Shown here piece by piece: positions 16,070-24,168 of a DNA stretch of 41,129 bases; positions within the stretch are counted from its first letter, which is position 1; each line of letters opens with the position of its first letter. The notes beneath the pieces were generated by a model that did no database searches, was not told where the DNA came from, and saw only the letters and a program-made list of their open reading frames with translations. Origin of the DNA: Hallerella porci (GTDB lineage: Bacteria; Fibrobacterota; Fibrobacteria; Fibrobacterales; Fibrobacteraceae); assembly GCF_003148885.1 (NCBI RefSeq), contig NZ_QGHD01000022.1:1-41129 (forward strand). The letters are read 5' to 3'. The position numbers were made by a program, and so were the translations under genes.

Positions 16070-17566
16070 TTAGCGTTTATTCGTCGGCGCTTGACGCACA
16101 GCGAGTTCTCCGTGTTTGCGGAACAAATGCTTCACGAGAGTTTTAAATCCGCGGAAAACGCGGTAACGTTCCTTCGGATTTTTAATCGCCATAATTCCTT
16201 GACGGAAAATGTAACTCGGGCGCAGATAAAATTCGCGGCGCGCTTGATCGCAGAAGTCCACGAGATCTTGACTCGAAAGAGTTCCGCGGTGAATCGTCGT
16301 CCGATGGAATCCATCTTTATCCAACCATTGACTGTAATCGCGACTTTCCAAAGCGCCGCTCGCGAGAGCTTCTTTGTACGCTTCCGTTCCCGGATACGCC
16401 ATAATCGGATAGAATTGCGCCGTATTCGGATTCAGCTTTTTCGCATAATCCAAAGTCATCCGCAACGTTTCTTTCGTATCGCCCGGATTCCCAACCATGA
16501 AGCATCCGTGCACCAAGAATCCCGCTTTCCGCGAATCCTTCATAAATTGAATGGCGCGATCGGTATTCTTAATTCCCTTGTGAATATTTTGCAACACTTC
16601 GGGGCTTGCGCTTTCAAAGCCCACGCACATTTCGCGGCCACCCGCTTTGTGCATCAATTTCAAAAGTTCAAGCGGAACATCGGCGCGAGCATTGCAGCTC
16701 CATGTAATCTTCAAATTGCGACGCAAAATTTCTTCGCAGATTTCTTGCACATGACGATGATTCGCTGTAAAAGTATCGTCTTCAAAAAAGACTTCGCCAA
16801 GTTCTTCAAAATGCGATTGGATAAATTCCAATTCATCGACGACATCTTTGGGCGAACGCATCCGAAAAACGTGGCCATTTAATGTCTGCGGAATCACGCA
16901 GTAACTGCAGCGGTTCGGACAGCCTCGCCCCGAAAGAATCACGATAATCGGATTCAAATTCGCGCCGTAAAAATAACGCTTATAGCACGAATGCAGATAC
17001 TTGTAATAAGTTTTGCTCACCCAAGGAAGTTCGTCCAAATTTGCAATCTTCGGACCTTCCGGTTGGAAGTCAATTCCGCCGTCCGGAGTGCGGTAAGCAA
17101 GACCGGCGATATCCGAAGGTTTTTGAATTTCGCCGCGGAGAAGGCGCACTAAATTGCGCGCAGTATAATCCGCTTCGCCGATAATCACGTAATCCAAATT
17201 CGGTTCCATCTGCAAACTTTCTAACGGTTCTGCAGTGGCGTGAGTTCCCATAATCGCCGTCGGAACATTGAACATCACCTTCAGCGTTTTAATCACCGAC
17301 AAATCGTTGATAATGCTCGGCGTACTCGTGCTCGCAATAATCAATTCCGGATTAAAAGTGCGAATCGCTGCAACCGTTTTTTCGAGATCGAGATCCATCG
17401 CTGGACTATCGAGCAGCTGAATTTCATTTCCGTCGGCTTCGACAGTTCCCGCGGCATAGCTCAAAAACATCGGCCAATACAGCGTACTGGATTTGGTAAC
17501 GCACGGGCTGCGGGATTCCCGGCTGAACATGGGGAAATAAGGGGGATTTAAAAACGTGACACGCAT
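16070..17566 (-). CDS. B12-binding-type radical SAM protein
   Basis: The protein has 498 residues. The N-terminal 145 residues match the cobalamin-binding-like fold (VTFLNPPYFPMFS, ELIIASTSTPSIINDL, AIMGTHATAEPLESL, DYVIIGEADYT). The radical SAM core follows with CPNRCSYC (C216, C220, C223) binding the [4Fe-4S] cluster, then FFEDDTFTANHRHV and GFESASPEVL. The DxHxxG cobalamin ligand motif is not visible, so B12 may bind base-off or not at all. The start at 17566 gives the canonical N-terminus; the frame continues upstream without homology. Substrate unknown; relatives act on lipids, tetrapyrroles or peptides. It is divergent from the MORN-like gene. Confidence 0.85.
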   Translation of the reverse strand: MRVTFLNPPYFPMFSRESRSPCVTKSSTLYWPMFLSYAAGTVEADGNEIQLLDSPAMDLDLEKTVAAIRTFNPELIIASTSTPSIINDLSVIKTLKVMFNVPTAIMGTHATAEPLESLQMEPNLDYVIIGEADYTARNLVRLLRGEIQKPSDIAGLAYRTPDGGIDFQPEGPKIANLDELPWVSKTYYKYLHSCYKRYFYGANLNPIIVILSGRGCPNRCSYCVIPQTLNGHVFRMRSPKDVVDELEFIQSHFEELGEVFFEDDTFTANHRHVQEICEEILRRNLKITWSCNARADVPLELLKLMHKAGGREMCVGFESASPEVLQNIHKGIKNTDRAIQFMKDSRKAGFLVHGCFMVGNPGDTKETLRMTLDYAKKLNPNTAQFYPIMAYPGTEAYKEALASGALESRDYSQWLDKDGFHRTTIHRGTLSSQDLVDFCDQARREFYLRPSYIFRQGIMAIKNPKERYRVFRGFKTLVKHLFRKHGELAVRQAPTNKR

Positions 17567-17615
17567 AAGCACCCACAAAATACATTCTAATTTTAAAAAA
17601 GATGAGGATGAGTTT

Positions 17616-18212
17616 ATGAAAATGCAAAAGATTTTTTTATTTGTGTTGCTTTTAACACTTTCGCTTTTCGCAGCGACCGATGAACTCGATACGGTGCGCG
17701 TGCAAGCCGCGAGCGGCACTTTACAAGAAATTTATACTGTTCAAAAAGGCACTAAAATTAAACAAGGAAAATTCACATCGTTCTATCCCGACGGAAAAGT
17801 TGGCGTGGAATCGCATTATGTCAACGGCAATCTCGATGGCGTCTTCAAAAGTTATTACGCCAACGGAAAATTGTGGCAAGAAATTCATTATGCCGCAGGA
17901 ATTGAACACGGCGAATCGAAGACTTATTTCGAAAACGGAAATCTTCGCAATTTAGAGGTTTATAAGCTCGGCATTCCCGATGGACTTTCCAAAGAATACA
18001 ATGAGAACGGAACTCTCCGCGCGGAATTTCCTTATGAAAAAGGTCACGTAAACGGTACCGCTCGCATGTATGACGCAAACGGAATGCTCACCGAAGATTT
18101 GGAAATCGTCAACGGAATCCGCGAAGGCGTTTATCACAAATACAACAAAGGCATCGTCGTTCACACGGCGAAATTTCATCGCAATCGCTGCATCGAAAAC
18201 TGCAATTTCTAA
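17616..18212 (+). CDS. Secreted MORN/YwqK-like repeat protein
   Basis: The protein has 198 residues. A signal peptide (MKMQKIFLFVLLLTLSLFAA) precedes about six 20-23-residue units of the type GxxxxYYxNGKLxxExxYxxG, as in MORN-variant (YwqK family) proteins. No lipobox cysteine is seen, so it is probably periplasmic or secreted. I chose 17616 since GAGGATGA lies just upstream; a second Met follows two codons later. Family members are often annotated as antitoxin components, but nothing near this gene looks like a toxin, so I do not assign that role. Confidence 0.78.
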   Translation: MKMQKIFLFVLLLTLSLFAATDELDTVRVQAASGTLQEIYTVQKGTKIKQGKFTSFYPDGKVGVESHYVNGNLDGVFKSYYANGKLWQEIHYAAGIEHGESKTYFENGNLRNLEVYKLGIPDGLSKEYNENGTLRAEFPYEKGHVNGTARMYDANGMLTEDLEIVNGIREGVYHKYNKGIVVHTAKFHRNRCIENCNF

Positions 18213-18232
18213 TTCGTAAAAGTCGTATTTTC

Positions 18233-18260
18233 CCTCACAGTTTTTCTTTTATCTGTGAGG
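18233..18260 (+). promoter_or_regulatory. Hairpin covering the recombinase ribosome binding site
   Basis: CCTCACAG (18233-18240) pairs perfectly with CTGTGAGG (18253-18260). The right arm contains the GAGG ribosome site, four bases before the recombinase ATG at 18265. No T run follows, so it is not a good terminator. It could limit translation; a DNA-level role as a recombination core is another possibility. Confidence 0.5.
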
Positions 18261-18264
18261 CTTT

Positions 18265-19101
18265 ATGCAATTTTTTCCCGCTGCGTATCAGGCGATTCAA
18301 AATAACAACAACGAACTTTCGGAAACAACTCTTCGCACTTACTTTTGGAATTTGAAAAAGCTGGAAAATTTCCAGCCCAATTTATGCTGCGAAGAAATTG
18401 ACGTCGCATTTATTCACGCGTATAAATCGCATTTGCAAGAATGCGGAAACAAGCCCGCAACCGTGAACAAAGCGCTCTCGGTTCTGCGCATTTTCTTAAA
18501 TCAATTTATCGACGACGGCGTCAAAATGAAAAATCCATTTGAAAAATTTCGCATCGGACGCGTCTATTCTCATCGCGGATTTTTAACGATTCCCGAGCTC
18601 AAAAAACTCTATTGGAATTATTTCAATCAAAAAGAAATTTTAACGGCAAACGAAAAAGAAGCGATGCGCATTTTTCTTTTTAGCTGTTTTACCGGGCTGC
18701 GTTACAGCGATTTGAAATCTCTTGATGCGACAGAAATTGCCGATTGGAAAATTCGAAAGCAAACGCAGAAAACGGGCGAAGCCGTTTACATTCCCATTCC
18801 CGTACAAGCGCGACTTTTACTCGATACACTTCCTTTGTGCGGAAATATTTTTCACGTCACCGAAAATTCTCAGTTCAATCGACAACTGCGTCGCGCGGCG
18901 AAAAAACTCGATTGCAATCGTTATTTGCATTGTCATTTAGCGCGACACACTTTCGCGACCACTTGCATTACCATCGGCATTTCTCTTCCTGCGACTGGAA
19001 AACTTCTCGGGCATCGGAATCTTTCGACGACGTTAATTTATGCGAAATATGTGGACGCATTTCTCGATAAAGAAATGAAAAAATTTAATCGGCTGCGATG
19101 A
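18265..19101 (+). CDS. Tyrosine recombinase (integrase family)
   Basis: The protein has 278 residues. A SAM-like core-binding domain (about 1-100) is followed by the catalytic domain. Active-site residues are R146 (TGLRYSDL), K169, H224 and R227 (HLARHTFAT), H250 (LGHRNLSTT) and Y259 (IYAKY), so it appears intact. It is the length of XerC/D, but the sequence style recalls solitary Bacteroidetes-type integrases. No phage, transposon, integron cassette or tRNA target lies beside it. Its ribosome site lies in a perfect hairpin. The role may be site inversion, dimer resolution or a relic of a mobile element. Confidence 0.88.
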   Translation: MQFFPAAYQAIQNNNNELSETTLRTYFWNLKKLENFQPNLCCEEIDVAFIHAYKSHLQECGNKPATVNKALSVLRIFLNQFIDDGVKMKNPFEKFRIGRVYSHRGFLTIPELKKLYWNYFNQKEILTANEKEAMRIFLFSCFTGLRYSDLKSLDATEIADWKIRKQTQKTGEAVYIPIPVQARLLLDTLPLCGNIFHVTENSQFNRQLRRAAKKLDCNRYLHCHLARHTFATTCITIGISLPATGKLLGHRNLSTTLIYAKYVDAFLDKEMKKFNRLR

Positions 19102-19119
19102 AAATTTTAAATTTTCCTT

Positions 19120-19809
19120 ATGCTCGCCATTGTTTTTGATTTAGATAATACGCTCTATCCATATGCGCCAAGCGACGCAGCAGGGCGCACTTCCGTTTAC
19201 AAATATCTGCAAAATTTCACGGCATTATCCGCCGAAGAATTTTCGAATTTGTATATCGAATGCGATCAATACACGAAGCAAATGCATCCGAAAACAGCGG
19301 CGGGGCATAACCGTTTGCTGTTTTATCATCGGATGTGTGAAGTCTTAAATTTACCGACCGATGTTCACGATTTGCCGATGTATAACGCTTACTGGGACGC
19401 TTATCTCAATGCGATGCGTCTTTTCCCCGGAGCCGTAGAATTTCTTCAAGAACTCAAAGCAAAGCAGATTCCTCTCGGCATTTGTTCCGATTTAACGCTG
19501 CACATTCAACTGCGCAAATTGCAGAAACTCGGACTCGTCGGCGTCTTCGATAAAATCGTTACCAGCGAAGAATGCGGCGAAGAAAAACCGTCCGCAAAAA
19601 TGTTCCGCGATATTTTACAGAAGCTCGGCGCTTCCGCAGAAAATTCTGTGATGATCGGCGACAATTATAAACGCGACATCGTCGGCGCGCTTCAAGTCGG
19701 CATGCAAGCGATTCTCTTTGGCGAAAGCCGTGAAGGCGTTTTATGCGCCCAAAATTTTCACGAGCTTCGCACAAAACTTTTTGCACTTTTGCAAAAAATG
19801 TCCGTTTAA
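19120..19809 (+). CDS. HAD-superfamily hydrolase
   Basis: The protein has 229 residues with all four HAD motifs: DxD with D7 and D9 (FDLDNTLYPY), S123 (ICSDL), K156 (EEKPSAKMF), and D181/D186 (GDNYKRDIVGA). The helical cap between motifs I and II places it in subfamily IA. Such enzymes are phosphatases acting on small phosphorylated metabolites, sometimes pyrimidine nucleotides; the substrate is not identifiable. It starts 18 bases after the recombinase with no strong ribosome site. Confidence 0.85.
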   Translation: MLAIVFDLDNTLYPYAPSDAAGRTSVYKYLQNFTALSAEEFSNLYIECDQYTKQMHPKTAAGHNRLLFYHRMCEVLNLPTDVHDLPMYNAYWDAYLNAMRLFPGAVEFLQELKAKQIPLGICSDLTLHIQLRKLQKLGLVGVFDKIVTSEECGEEKPSAKMFRDILQKLGASAENSVMIGDNYKRDIVGALQVGMQAILFGESREGVLCAQNFHELRTKLFALLQKMSV

Positions 19810-19813
19810 AAAC

Positions 19814-19838
19814 AAAAAAAGCGCAGAGGTCTGCGCTT
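19814..19838 (-). terminator. Rho-independent terminator
   Basis: AAGCGCAGA (19819-19827) pairs with TCTGCGCTT (19830-19838). On the minus strand a T run (forward A run 19814-19820) follows, so it ends the COG3014-like gene. Confidence 0.85.
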
Positions 19839-19858
19839 CAAAATTCAACTAAAAATTT

Positions 19859-21274
19859 CTAGAAAATCGCCGGCACAATGACGACAGTTTTTGAACCCGC
19901 TTTAACTTTGGCGGTAAATTCATAATGTCCGACTGCGCTGCCATTTCGATTCGTCGGGAGAACCGAAACTTTATGCATTCCCGGAGTCGCAGGAATTCGC
20001 GTTACGCGCACATATTGCGGAAGGAAAAGTCCCACACGCAAATCCGCTTGTTCTAACTGTGCCGCGGCAACATCGGTTCCGACACTCGTAAGCAAATTCA
20101 AAAACACATTATTCGTTTCCATTTGCTTCTTCGCTTGTTGCGCAGCAATCGTCCGCGTTAAAACGCGAACCGCTGTGCGCCCGAGAGTTGCCGTCCGTTC
20201 TTCACTTAAATTTTTCACCAAATGCTTTGTGTTGTCGAGGTAAATTTCTGGACGGACCGCAGGATTTTTTCCATCCATGCGGACTTCAAAATTTTCCGTC
20301 CGATATGGCACATCTTTGCGTTCTGGAATTGCAATCGTTACCGAAATCGTGGTGCCTCCGTGCGAGCCGACAGCTGTTGCGGGGAACGGAATCGTCAAAC
20401 TTTGCACATTTCCGGTCTGCGGATTTTTTCCCGTAAGATTCAAAATACCGCCGCGCACATAAGTTCCCGAAAGCATCCATTCTCCAAGAATTGCGCTGTG
20501 TCCTGCATAACCGATGACGATAATTTCGCCATTCGCATTATCCGCATATACGGGCAACATCGCAGGTGCATTCGGATGCGGGAATTTTAACGCTTTCACA
20601 TCATCGCTTCGTCCCGCTTTTTGTAAACGGCTTTCGATGAACGCTTGCGCTTCGGCAGGGAGAACAGTCGGTTCTTCTTCGTAAGCTTTTGCTGCTTTGT
20701 AATAAGCGATTGCCGCATCATCGTTTTCGCCTTCCATTTCATAAACGAGCCCGATTAAATAACGCAAATAGCCCGCGTCATTTGTCTTCTGATTATCTTT
20801 CTGATAAAGCGCTTGGAGCGCAATATCGGCTGCGCGACATTCCACAAGCGCTCCGTCCACATCGTTCATCGCCAAATAATTGACGATGTTCATTTCATAA
20901 AGCGCGAGCACTTCGAACGGACGCGCACGATATGGACGCACGTTATCATTCGTCATCAGCGACACCGCTTCATTCGTCACCGACTTCGTATATAAATCTT
21001 CGTAAACTTGTTTGGCTTTTTCAAATTCGTCAGCGCTCTTTTTATACTCGCCATTATAATGGTAAAGAGTTGCCAAATCAAAGTGATACAAGAACACCGA
21101 ATTTGAGCCGTAGAGTTTGTCCTGTTTGTCTTGGACTTTTTTAATGACCGCAGAAAAGCCTTCTTTTTCCAAAGGCTCCGAAAGTTCCTCGTAACGCGTC
21201 ATCGATTTATTGGCGCAGCTGCAAAGGAAAACCACACAAAAGAGAAGCGTAAAAAGAGAAAAAGATTTCTGCAT
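19859..21274 (-). CDS. TPR-containing lipoprotein (COG3014-like)
   Basis: The protein has 471 residues. A lipoprotein signal ends at LCSC (C20). Residues about 40-220 have TPR-like helix pairs (FDLATLYHYNGEYKKSADEFEKAKQVYED, YLIGLVYEMEGENDDAAIAYYKAAKAYEE). The C-terminal half is beta-rich (GEIIVIGYAGHSAI and following). It matches an uncharacterised family (COG3014) that tends to neighbour LpoB-type genes, as here. A role as an envelope partner of cell-wall synthesis is inferred from context. It probably sits on the inner face of the outer membrane. A terminator lies between it and lpoB. Confidence 0.75.
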   Translation of the reverse strand: MQKSFSLFTLLFCVVFLCSCANKSMTRYEELSEPLEKEGFSAVIKKVQDKQDKLYGSNSVFLYHFDLATLYHYNGEYKKSADEFEKAKQVYEDLYTKSVTNEAVSLMTNDNVRPYRARPFEVLALYEMNIVNYLAMNDVDGALVECRAADIALQALYQKDNQKTNDAGYLRYLIGLVYEMEGENDDAAIAYYKAAKAYEEEPTVLPAEAQAFIESRLQKAGRSDDVKALKFPHPNAPAMLPVYADNANGEIIVIGYAGHSAILGEWMLSGTYVRGGILNLTGKNPQTGNVQSLTIPFPATAVGSHGGTTISVTIAIPERKDVPYRTENFEVRMDGKNPAVRPEIYLDNTKHLVKNLSEERTATLGRTAVRVLTRTIAAQQAKKQMETNNVFLNLLTSVGTDVAAAQLEQADLRVGLFLPQYVRVTRIPATPGMHKVSVLPTNRNGSAVGHYEFTAKVKAGSKTVVIVPAIF

Positions 21275-21323
21275 TATGGGGAAAATGCCGCAACATCGCG
21301 GCGGAAAAAGGAAAAGTTTTTAC

Positions 21324-21355
21324 AAAAAAACGAAAGCGCCACAAAGACGCTTTCG
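21324..21355 (-). terminator. Rho-independent terminator after lpoB
   Basis: CGAAAGCG (21331-21338) pairs with CGCTTTCG (21348-21355), loop nine bases. On the minus strand seven T residues follow (forward A run 21324-21330). Confidence 0.8.
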
Positions 21356-21365
21356 CCATTTCAAA

Positions 21366-21974
21366 TTACATCTTCACCGAAGCTTTGTTCATGTACTTCT
21401 TAATCTTCTTGTCGCCAATCCAAACGGTTTTGTGTGTTTGAATGTCAACGAGTTGAAGGTCGATTTGATAGAAGACAACTTGTTCGCCGCCTTCTTGGTC
21501 CACGATAGAATTCAAGCTGCCGGTGAGCATCAAATCCGCACCGATTTCTTGACCCGCTTCCTTGCGAGTTTCTTCGGTAGCGTTACCCGATTGGCTAGCG
21601 AGTTCTGCGCGGAGTTCGCCGCGTTCTTCAGCGTTTGCCACGAAGTCCACTTTACCGCTATTGATGAGAGCGCGTTCCATATCCTTGATGAAAGTTTCCA
21701 CGTTAATGTGTTCGTGGCTCTTGTTGCGGACAGATCCAATCACAACCGTCGGAAGTTCACCGTTTTTACCCTGCAAAAGTTTATTGTACCAAGGACGAGC
21801 GATGCAATCCTGAATCATTTCTTCTGCAACCAAACGGGAGTCCGTATCATTCCACTTACCCGAAAGATCCACCACAGAATCCGATTCGATGCGGGTGACT
21901 TTTTTACCGCCCGAGCATGCAACCAAAGCAAATGCAGCAAAGCAGAGGATCGAAAGACGAAGCACTTTAGACAT
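21366..21974 (-). CDS. lpoB: Penicillin-binding protein activator LpoB-like lipoprotein
   Basis: The protein has 202 residues with lipobox LVAC (C20). The segment LSGKWNDTDSRLVAEEMIQDCI through VVIGSVRNKSHEHINVETFIKDMERALINSGKVDFV matches the LpoB family. These are outer-membrane lipoproteins that reach through the peptidoglycan to stimulate class A penicillin-binding proteins. The C-terminal part (GADLMLTGSLNSIVDQEGGEQVVFYQIDLQLVDIQTHKTVWIGDKKIKK) completes the fold. GAAGG precedes the ATG. The gene lies just upstream of a TPR lipoprotein, as in other phyla. Confidence 0.85.
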   Translation of the reverse strand: MSKVLRLSILCFAAFALVACSGGKKVTRIESDSVVDLSGKWNDTDSRLVAEEMIQDCIARPWYNKLLQGKNGELPTVVIGSVRNKSHEHINVETFIKDMERALINSGKVDFVANAEERGELRAELASQSGNATEETRKEAGQEIGADLMLTGSLNSIVDQEGGEQVVFYQIDLQLVDIQTHKTVWIGDKKIKKYMNKASVKM

Positions 21975-22144
21975 TTTGTACCTTCTTTTGAATTTTTGAA
22001 TGTTTGTTTTTAATATAGAAAACCTTTCCCCGCTCGTATTCCAATTTTAACATCTTATCGGATAAAGCGTAAAACCCTAGTTTCGCACTTTCGTTTTTAT
22101 TAGATTTGATAGACGCAGAATGTTCTGTAAGCTGGAGAAGCAGA

Positions 22145-22693
22145 ATGAAAAAGCTTTTAATTCTTATCGCAGCACTTGCCGTTTGGACTTTTGCAGGGGA
22201 AGGTCGCCCTGTTTACAATCCGTATGCCAGTTACGGTTTAGAAATCGGCGTCAATAGACCGATGAACGATCGTTGGAAAGATAACCGCAAAGCATTCGGC
22301 GACGTCGGATTTATCGCAAACTATCAACTTCTTCCTTATACAAGCGTAACGGGCGATGCGGGCTATTCATTCCCCGGCAACGGATTTGATGTTAAATTCG
22401 GTATCCAGCAAATGCTTCTTCCCGCGGGCATTACTCCGTTTATCGGCGGTATGGCAGGTATTCAAGCCATCCCCGAAGATGATGATGCCGATACATTCGG
22501 CGACCGTTTTGGTCCGACCGTCGAAGCAAACGCGGGTATTTTCTTCTTCACCGAATCTTGGATTTCGATGCGCTTAAAAGGCTCGTATCAATGGACATTT
22601 GCCGACGAAATCAATCATAGTTTCGGCGTATCGCTCGGCATTCTCTTCGCCAATTCACGTCCGGGTCTCAAAGCGATTGATGTAAGCCGATGA
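22145..22693 (+). CDS. Outer-membrane beta-barrel protein
   Basis: The protein has 182 residues. A signal peptide (MKKLLILIAALAVWTFAG) is followed by alternating hydrophobic/polar strands typical of a small eight-stranded barrel (YGLEIGVNRP, VGFIANYQLLP, TSVTGDAGYSF, GITPFIGGMAGIQAI, WISMRLKGSYQWTF, HSFGVSLGILFA). The start at 22145 follows GGAG; an upstream in-frame ATG (22106) would destroy the signal peptide. The stop overlaps the first Rrf2 gene in ATGA, so the barrel and two regulators form one coupled unit. The function is unknown. Confidence 0.75.
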   Translation: MKKLLILIAALAVWTFAGEGRPVYNPYASYGLEIGVNRPMNDRWKDNRKAFGDVGFIANYQLLPYTSVTGDAGYSFPGNGFDVKFGIQQMLLPAGITPFIGGMAGIQAIPEDDDADTFGDRFGPTVEANAGIFFFTESWISMRLKGSYQWTFADEINHSFGVSLGILFANSRPGLKAIDVSR

Positions 22694-23118
22694 AAATTTC
22701 TACTCGCGGACAATATTCGTTAGAAGCACTTTTGTGCATCGCTACCGAAGACCCCGAAAAGCCGTGTAGCATTCACACCATCTCGGAAAAAACGCACATT
22801 TCCGATGGCTATTTAGAGCAACTTTTCATTCCGCTCAAAAAAGCAAAACTCATCGTCGGTAGCCGCGGCATTCAAGGCGGTTACCGCTTGGCCAAAAGCC
22901 CGAAAGAAATTTCGGCTTACGAAGTTTTGACGCTAATGGAAAAATCGCTCAAATCCATTCCTTGCTTAAATGGCGATAAATGCGAACGCGAAAAAATCTG
23001 CGATAGTAAATTCGTTTGGGCATCGATTGATCATTCAATTGACAGCCTCATTTCACAAATTACCTTGGACGATTTAATTCAAGTTTACCGCGGCGTACAA
23101 GGAGAATTTTACGGATGA
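22690..23118 (+). CDS. Rrf2-family regulator with IscR-type cysteines
   Basis: The protein has 142 residues. A winged helix lies at about 1-70 (ISTRGQYSLEALLCIA, SDGYLEQLFIPLKKAKLIVGSRGIQGGYRLAK). C92, C98 and C104 occupy the same spacing and positions as the cluster-binding cysteines of IscR, so it probably binds an Fe-S cluster and senses iron-sulfur status, oxygen or redox. No isc or suf genes are beside it, so it may act elsewhere or on its own operon. ATGA overlaps join it to the barrel gene before and the second Rrf2 gene after. Confidence 0.87.
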   Translation: MKISTRGQYSLEALLCIATEDPEKPCSIHTISEKTHISDGYLEQLFIPLKKAKLIVGSRGIQGGYRLAKSPKEISAYEVLTLMEKSLKSIPCLNGDKCEREKICDSKFVWASIDHSIDSLISQITLDDLIQVYRGVQGEFYG

Positions 23119-23546
23119 AAATTTCTACCAAAGGCCGCTACGGCGTCCGTTTCCTGCTCGACATCGCAGAACAAGGCGAAAATAAACCGTCCACATTAGC
23201 CGCCATTTCCGAACGTCAAGGAATTTCTCTCGCCTACTTAGGACAAATTGCGATTATCTTAAAGCAATCGGGATATATTCGTTCTATCAAAGGTTCAAAC
23301 GGCGGATTTGTTTTAGCAAAACCTTCTCAAGAAATTCAATTGGATGAATTATTGAATACATTAGAAGGCTCAATGAAAGTCGTCGAATCGCCGCTTCCCT
23401 CCGAAGAAGAAACTCCTTACCGCACCGCCATCCGCATCGGTCTTTATCAAAAAATGGACGAAGCCGTTGAAATCGTCCTCAAAAAATTGACCCTCGACAA
23501 ACTCATCTCCGGCAAAAATAAGCCGGAATATATGTATTACATTTAA
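23115..23546 (+). CDS. Rrf2-family regulator without cluster cysteines
   Basis: The protein has 143 residues. Its winged helix (MKISTKGRYGVRFLLDIAEQ, SLAYLGQIAIILKQSGYIRSIKGSNGGFVLAK) is paralogous to the preceding regulator, but the protein contains no cysteine at all, so it cannot bind an Fe-S cluster through the usual residues. It may sense something else or form heterodimers with its neighbour. The start overlaps the previous stop (ATGA), arguing for fixed co-expression. Confidence 0.85.
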   Translation: MKISTKGRYGVRFLLDIAEQGENKPSTLAAISERQGISLAYLGQIAIILKQSGYIRSIKGSNGGFVLAKPSQEIQLDELLNTLEGSMKVVESPLPSEEETPYRTAIRIGLYQKMDEAVEIVLKKLTLDKLISGKNKPEYMYYI

Positions 23547-23626
23547 ATGAGAAGTGAGGAGCGCGGCTTCGCTTCGCGATAAACTTTATTCGGGTTACAA
23601 GAAAATTGATGAAAAGTTAGAAATAC

Positions 23627-23655
23627 AAAAAGAGGAATTACAAGTGTAACTCCTC
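23627..23655 (-). terminator. Rho-independent terminator after FISUMP genes
   Basis: GAGGAATTAC (23632-23641) and GTAACTCCTC (23646-23655) pair fully as minus-strand RNA with one G-U pair. A T run follows on the minus strand (forward A run 23627-23631). It closes the broken FISUMP operon. Confidence 0.75.
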
Positions 23656-23760
23656 TAATAAATCAAACACGCTGCGCTTTTATTCTACATAGACCGGGCG
23701 AACTGAGTAGCCATCGCTACTGTAGGCGAAGCCCACGCCCAAGTGGTCCGAACGGAAGCC

Positions 23761-24159
23761 CTAAGCGTCGGCGTACTTGCTGGGGCCGTCTTTAGCAGTA
23801 GAGCTCCAGTAATTCCCATCAAAGCCAATGTGCCACAAGTCAGAATCGTAACGATACCCTGCTGTTGGCATAAAAATAGAGTTTCCGTTCGTTCCTATTA
23901 CTTGGTAGCCTTTTTTTGTTTCATTCCAAGTCCATGTGCAGGAATTTTTCAATTCTTCCATTTCTTCTTCTGTCGGCATGCGCCACTTGCCACCCCAATT
24001 TGCGGTGGCCGCATCATATTCCGCATTTCCCGAAATATCCGTAAGCGATTTATTGTCGCAAAGTTTATAAGTTGCAGTGACATAACTTTCTTTCGGCTCA
24101 ATTTCGCCCCAAGCAAAGTAATCACCGTAAGCAGTTTCGCTTTCTGCACCGACATTCAT
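23761..24159 (-). pseudogene. Third FISUMP domain fragment
   Basis: This open stretch of 132 codons begins after the TAA at 24169 and ends at the TAG at 23761. It encodes most of a FISUMP domain (NVGAESETAYGDYFAWGEIEPKESY, GGKWRMPTEEEMEEL, SIFMPTAGYRYD, YWSSTAKD). The last 26 residues of the domain continue in the same frame past the stop. It has no ribosome site or signal of its own and is probably not translated separately. Confidence 0.6.
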
Positions 24160-24168
24160 ATTCGCCCA

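Noticed and set aside
17616-18212. Toxin-antitoxin system based on the YwqK-like repeats
   Set aside because: The family name suggests an antitoxin, but a signal peptide is present and no toxin-like small gene is adjacent.
18265-19101. Integrated phage, integron or transposon around the recombinase
   Set aside because: Flanking genes are ordinary; there are no terminal repeats, cassette attC-like sites, tRNA target or phage genes.
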